A stretch of DNA of 23,892 nucleotides, from assembly GCA_023404715.1 (NCBI GenBank), contig JAEYAR010000001.1:1-23892 (forward strand), given 5' to 3'. Each line of letters starts with the position of its first letter. The first letter of the stretch is position 1. The position numbers were made by a program, and so were the translations under genes. Positions 22,393-23,892 of this stretch are shown here, one piece after another. Source of the stretch: Bacillota bacterium (GTDB lineage Bacteria; Bacillota; Clostridia; Christensenellales; Aristaeellaceae). Under the pieces are notes generated by a model, which was not told where the DNA came from, did no database searches, and saw only the letters and a list, made by a program, of their open reading frames with translations.

Positions 22393-22401
22393 TGCTATAA
22401 T
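22393..22401 (+). promoter_or_regulatory. kduI promoter (extended -10)
   Basis: TGCTATAAT is an extended -10. No good -35 stands 17 bp upstream, which fits activation by the neighbouring AraC regulator. Confidence 0.75.
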
Positions 22402-22447
22402 AGAGGCATAAACCGGAAAACCAATCACATCACAGGAGGTATCTTCC

Positions 22448-23284
22448 ATGCAATTGAACGTACGCTATCCCAGCCATCCCGAGGACGCCAAGCACTATAC
22501 CACCGAGCGCCTGCGCAAGGATTATCTCATCGAGACCGTCTTCGTCCCCGACGATGCCGTGTTCACCTATAGCCATTTCGACCGCATCATCGCCGGCGGC
22601 GTCATGCCGGTCAGCAAGGCGGTAGCGCTCACCGGCAGCAAGGAGCTCGCTTCCGAGACCTTTTTGCAGCGCCGCGAGATGGGCTGCATCAACGTCGGCG
22701 GCAAGGGCGCCATCACCGTCGACGGCACGACGTACGACCTGGCCCCGCTCGACGGCCTGTACGTGGGCATGGGCGCGAAGGAGCTGAAACTTGAGAGCGC
22801 CGACTCCAAGAACCCGGCCAAGTTCTACATCAACACCTGCCCGGCGCATAAGACTTATCCGAACGTCAAGGTAGACATCAAAAAGGCCGCCAAGCGCCCC
22901 CTCGGCTCCAGCGAGACGTGCAACAAGCGCGTCATCAACCAGTATTTCCATCCCGACGTCATGCAGAGCTGCCAGCTGTGCATGGGCATGACCGTGCTCG
23001 AGCCGGGCAGCAACTGGAATTCTATGCCCTGCCACACGCACGAGCGCCGTATGGAGGTCTACTTCTACTTCGACCTTAAGGAAAACAACGTCGTCTTCCA
23101 CATGATGGGCGAGCCGCAGGAGACGCGCCACCTCGTGATGCACAACGAGCAGGCTGTCATCTCGCCCTCCTGGTCCATCCACACGGGCGTGGGCACGAGC
23201 AATTACACGTTCATCTGGGGCATGTGCGGCGAAAACCAAGAGTTCGACGACATGGACAACCTCAACCCCCTGGATCTCAAGTAA
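22448..23284 (+). CDS. kduI: 5-dehydro-4-deoxy-D-glucuronate isomerase
   Basis: The product is 278 residues, the normal length. It isomerises 5-keto-4-deoxyuronate to 2,5-diketo-3-deoxygluconate in the breakdown of pectin or glycosaminoglycan disaccharides. Zinc ligands match those of the Escherichia coli enzyme in number: His196 and His198 (PCHTHERR), Glu203 (MEVYFYFD) and His245 (WSIHTGVGTSNY). The start is fixed by AGGAGG at 22434-22439. The next gene makes the following enzyme, 30 bases on. Confidence 0.98.
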   Translation: MQLNVRYPSHPEDAKHYTTERLRKDYLIETVFVPDDAVFTYSHFDRIIAGGVMPVSKAVALTGSKELASETFLQRREMGCINVGGKGAITVDGTTYDLAPLDGLYVGMGAKELKLESADSKNPAKFYINTCPAHKTYPNVKVDIKKAAKRPLGSSETCNKRVINQYFHPDVMQSCQLCMGMTVLEPGSNWNSMPCHTHERRMEVYFYFDLKENNVVFHMMGEPQETRHLVMHNEQAVISPSWSIHTGVGTSNYTFIWGMCGENQEFDDMDNLNPLDLK

Positions 23285-23314
23285 TCGGACGCATCAGCAA
23301 AGGAGATGTCACAA

Positions 23315-23892
23315 ATGGACTTTATGCAGAATTTCTCCCTTAAAGGCAAGGTCGCGCTGATCACGGGCGCCTCCTACGGTATCGGCTTCGCCATCGCCAG
23401 GGCATACGCGGCCGCGGGCGCGACGATCGTATTCAACGACATCAAGCAGGAGCTCGTGGACAAAGGGATCGCCGCCTATCAGGAAGAGGGCATTGCAGCG
23501 CACGGCTATGTCTGCGACGTCACCGATGAGGACGCCGTGCAGGCGATGGTAAAGAAAATTGAAGAGGAGGTCGGCGTGATCGACATCCTCGTGAACAACG
23601 CGGGCATCATCAAGCGCATTCCCATGTGCGAGATGACGGCGGCCCAGTTCCGTCAGGTCATCGACGTCGACCTGAACGCGCCGTTTATCGTCTCCAAGGC
23701 GGTCATCCCCTCCATGATCAAGAAGGGCCATGGCAAAATCATTAACATCTGCTCCATGATGTCCGAGCTGGGCCGCGAGACCGTCTCCGCCTATGCGGCG
23801 GCCAAGGGCGGTCTCAAGATGCTCACCCGCAACATCTGCTCTGAATACGCGGAATACAACATCCAGTGCAACGGCATCGGCCCGGGCTACAT
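23315..23892 (+). CDS. kduD: 2-dehydro-3-deoxy-D-gluconate 5-dehydrogenase / gluconate 5-dehydrogenase (3' end outside)
   Basis: The first 192 residues of a short-chain dehydrogenase are present. NAD-binding TGASYGIG (17-24) and NNAGI (94-98), and the catalytic triad Ser147, Tyr160, Lys164 (SAYAAAKGG) are visible. The phrase IIKRIPMCEMTAAQFRQVID and CSMMSELGRETVSAYAAAKG are typical of the KduD/gluconate 5-dehydrogenase group. With KduI it turns diketo-deoxygluconate into 2-keto-3-deoxygluconate. AAAGGAGATG stands before ATG 23315. It continues past the window. Confidence 0.93.
   Translation, partial: MDFMQNFSLKGKVALITGASYGIGFAIARAYAAAGATIVFNDIKQELVDKGIAAYQEEGIAAHGYVCDVTDEDAVQAMVKKIEEEVGVIDILVNNAGIIKRIPMCEMTAAQFRQVIDVDLNAPFIVSKAVIPSMIKKGHGKIINICSMMSELGRETVSAYAAAKGGLKMLTRNICSEYAEYNIQCNGIGPGY

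Noticed and set aside
1..23892. tRNA, rRNA, CRISPR, IS or prophage genes
   Set aside because: No cloverleaf with GTTCGA-type arm, no regular spacer array, no transposase, integrase or phage protein was seen.

Overview
The window is a GC-rich bacterial chromosome segment. Short 5' leaders with strong AGGAGG-type ribosome binding sites, TTGACA/TATAAT promoters with 17-bp spacers, a long-type hibernation factor start and DMT/AraC/Kdu gene types all fit a Bacillota of class Clostridia. A gut lineage such as Christensenellales or Oscillospirales is a guess I cannot confirm. No phage, IS element, CRISPR array, tRNA or rRNA is visible.

Left part (1-4386): the start of the ribosome hibernation factor gene hpf on the minus strand; then a plus-strand export ABC operon (two ABC-2 permeases and an ATPase, COG4587/COG3694/COG4586 type) behind a ~250-nt leader that carries a possible 6-codon leader peptide and terminator-like hairpins; then an AT-rich patch with repeated GTAAAG motifs in front of a decayed AlbA_2 (Schlafen-like) regulator gene.

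Middle (4411-12613): a haem catalase with a Fur/PerR-type operator; an AT-richer SH3-like lipoprotein gene; trpS, divergent from a ZnuA-like lipoprotein that has lost two of the expected metal ligands; rarA followed by a small broken ORF; and dnaA, convergent with rarA and without dnaN beside it. The dnaA upstream region has a clear promoter, an inverted pair of DnaA boxes just downstream of it and several weaker boxes, so it is a self-regulated dnaA promoter and a possible oriC.

Right part (12614-23892): a minus-strand cluster of a secreted protein and two phosphodiester-glycosidase (NAGPA domain) paralogues; a plus-strand MBL-fold hydrolase and a glyoxalase I; a rubredoxin/glutamate-synthase-domain flavoprotein with a near-consensus Fur/PerR box at its transcription start; a REP/MITE-like repeat; a minus-strand group of an AraC regulator, two half-size DMT (YdcZ/DUF606) transporters and a large membrane protein; and kduI-kduD (uronate catabolism), divergent from the araC gene. 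Between araC and kduI lie two identical 12-bp direct repeats 21 bp apart, a likely AraC operator.

The most useful new leads are: the shared oxidative-stress operator that links catalase with the rubredoxin/GltS protein; the AraC operator; the attenuator-like leader of the ABC exporter; the ligand-poor ZnuA homologue; and the dnaA locus separated from dnaN. I did not find a clearly new multi-gene defence or mobile system.
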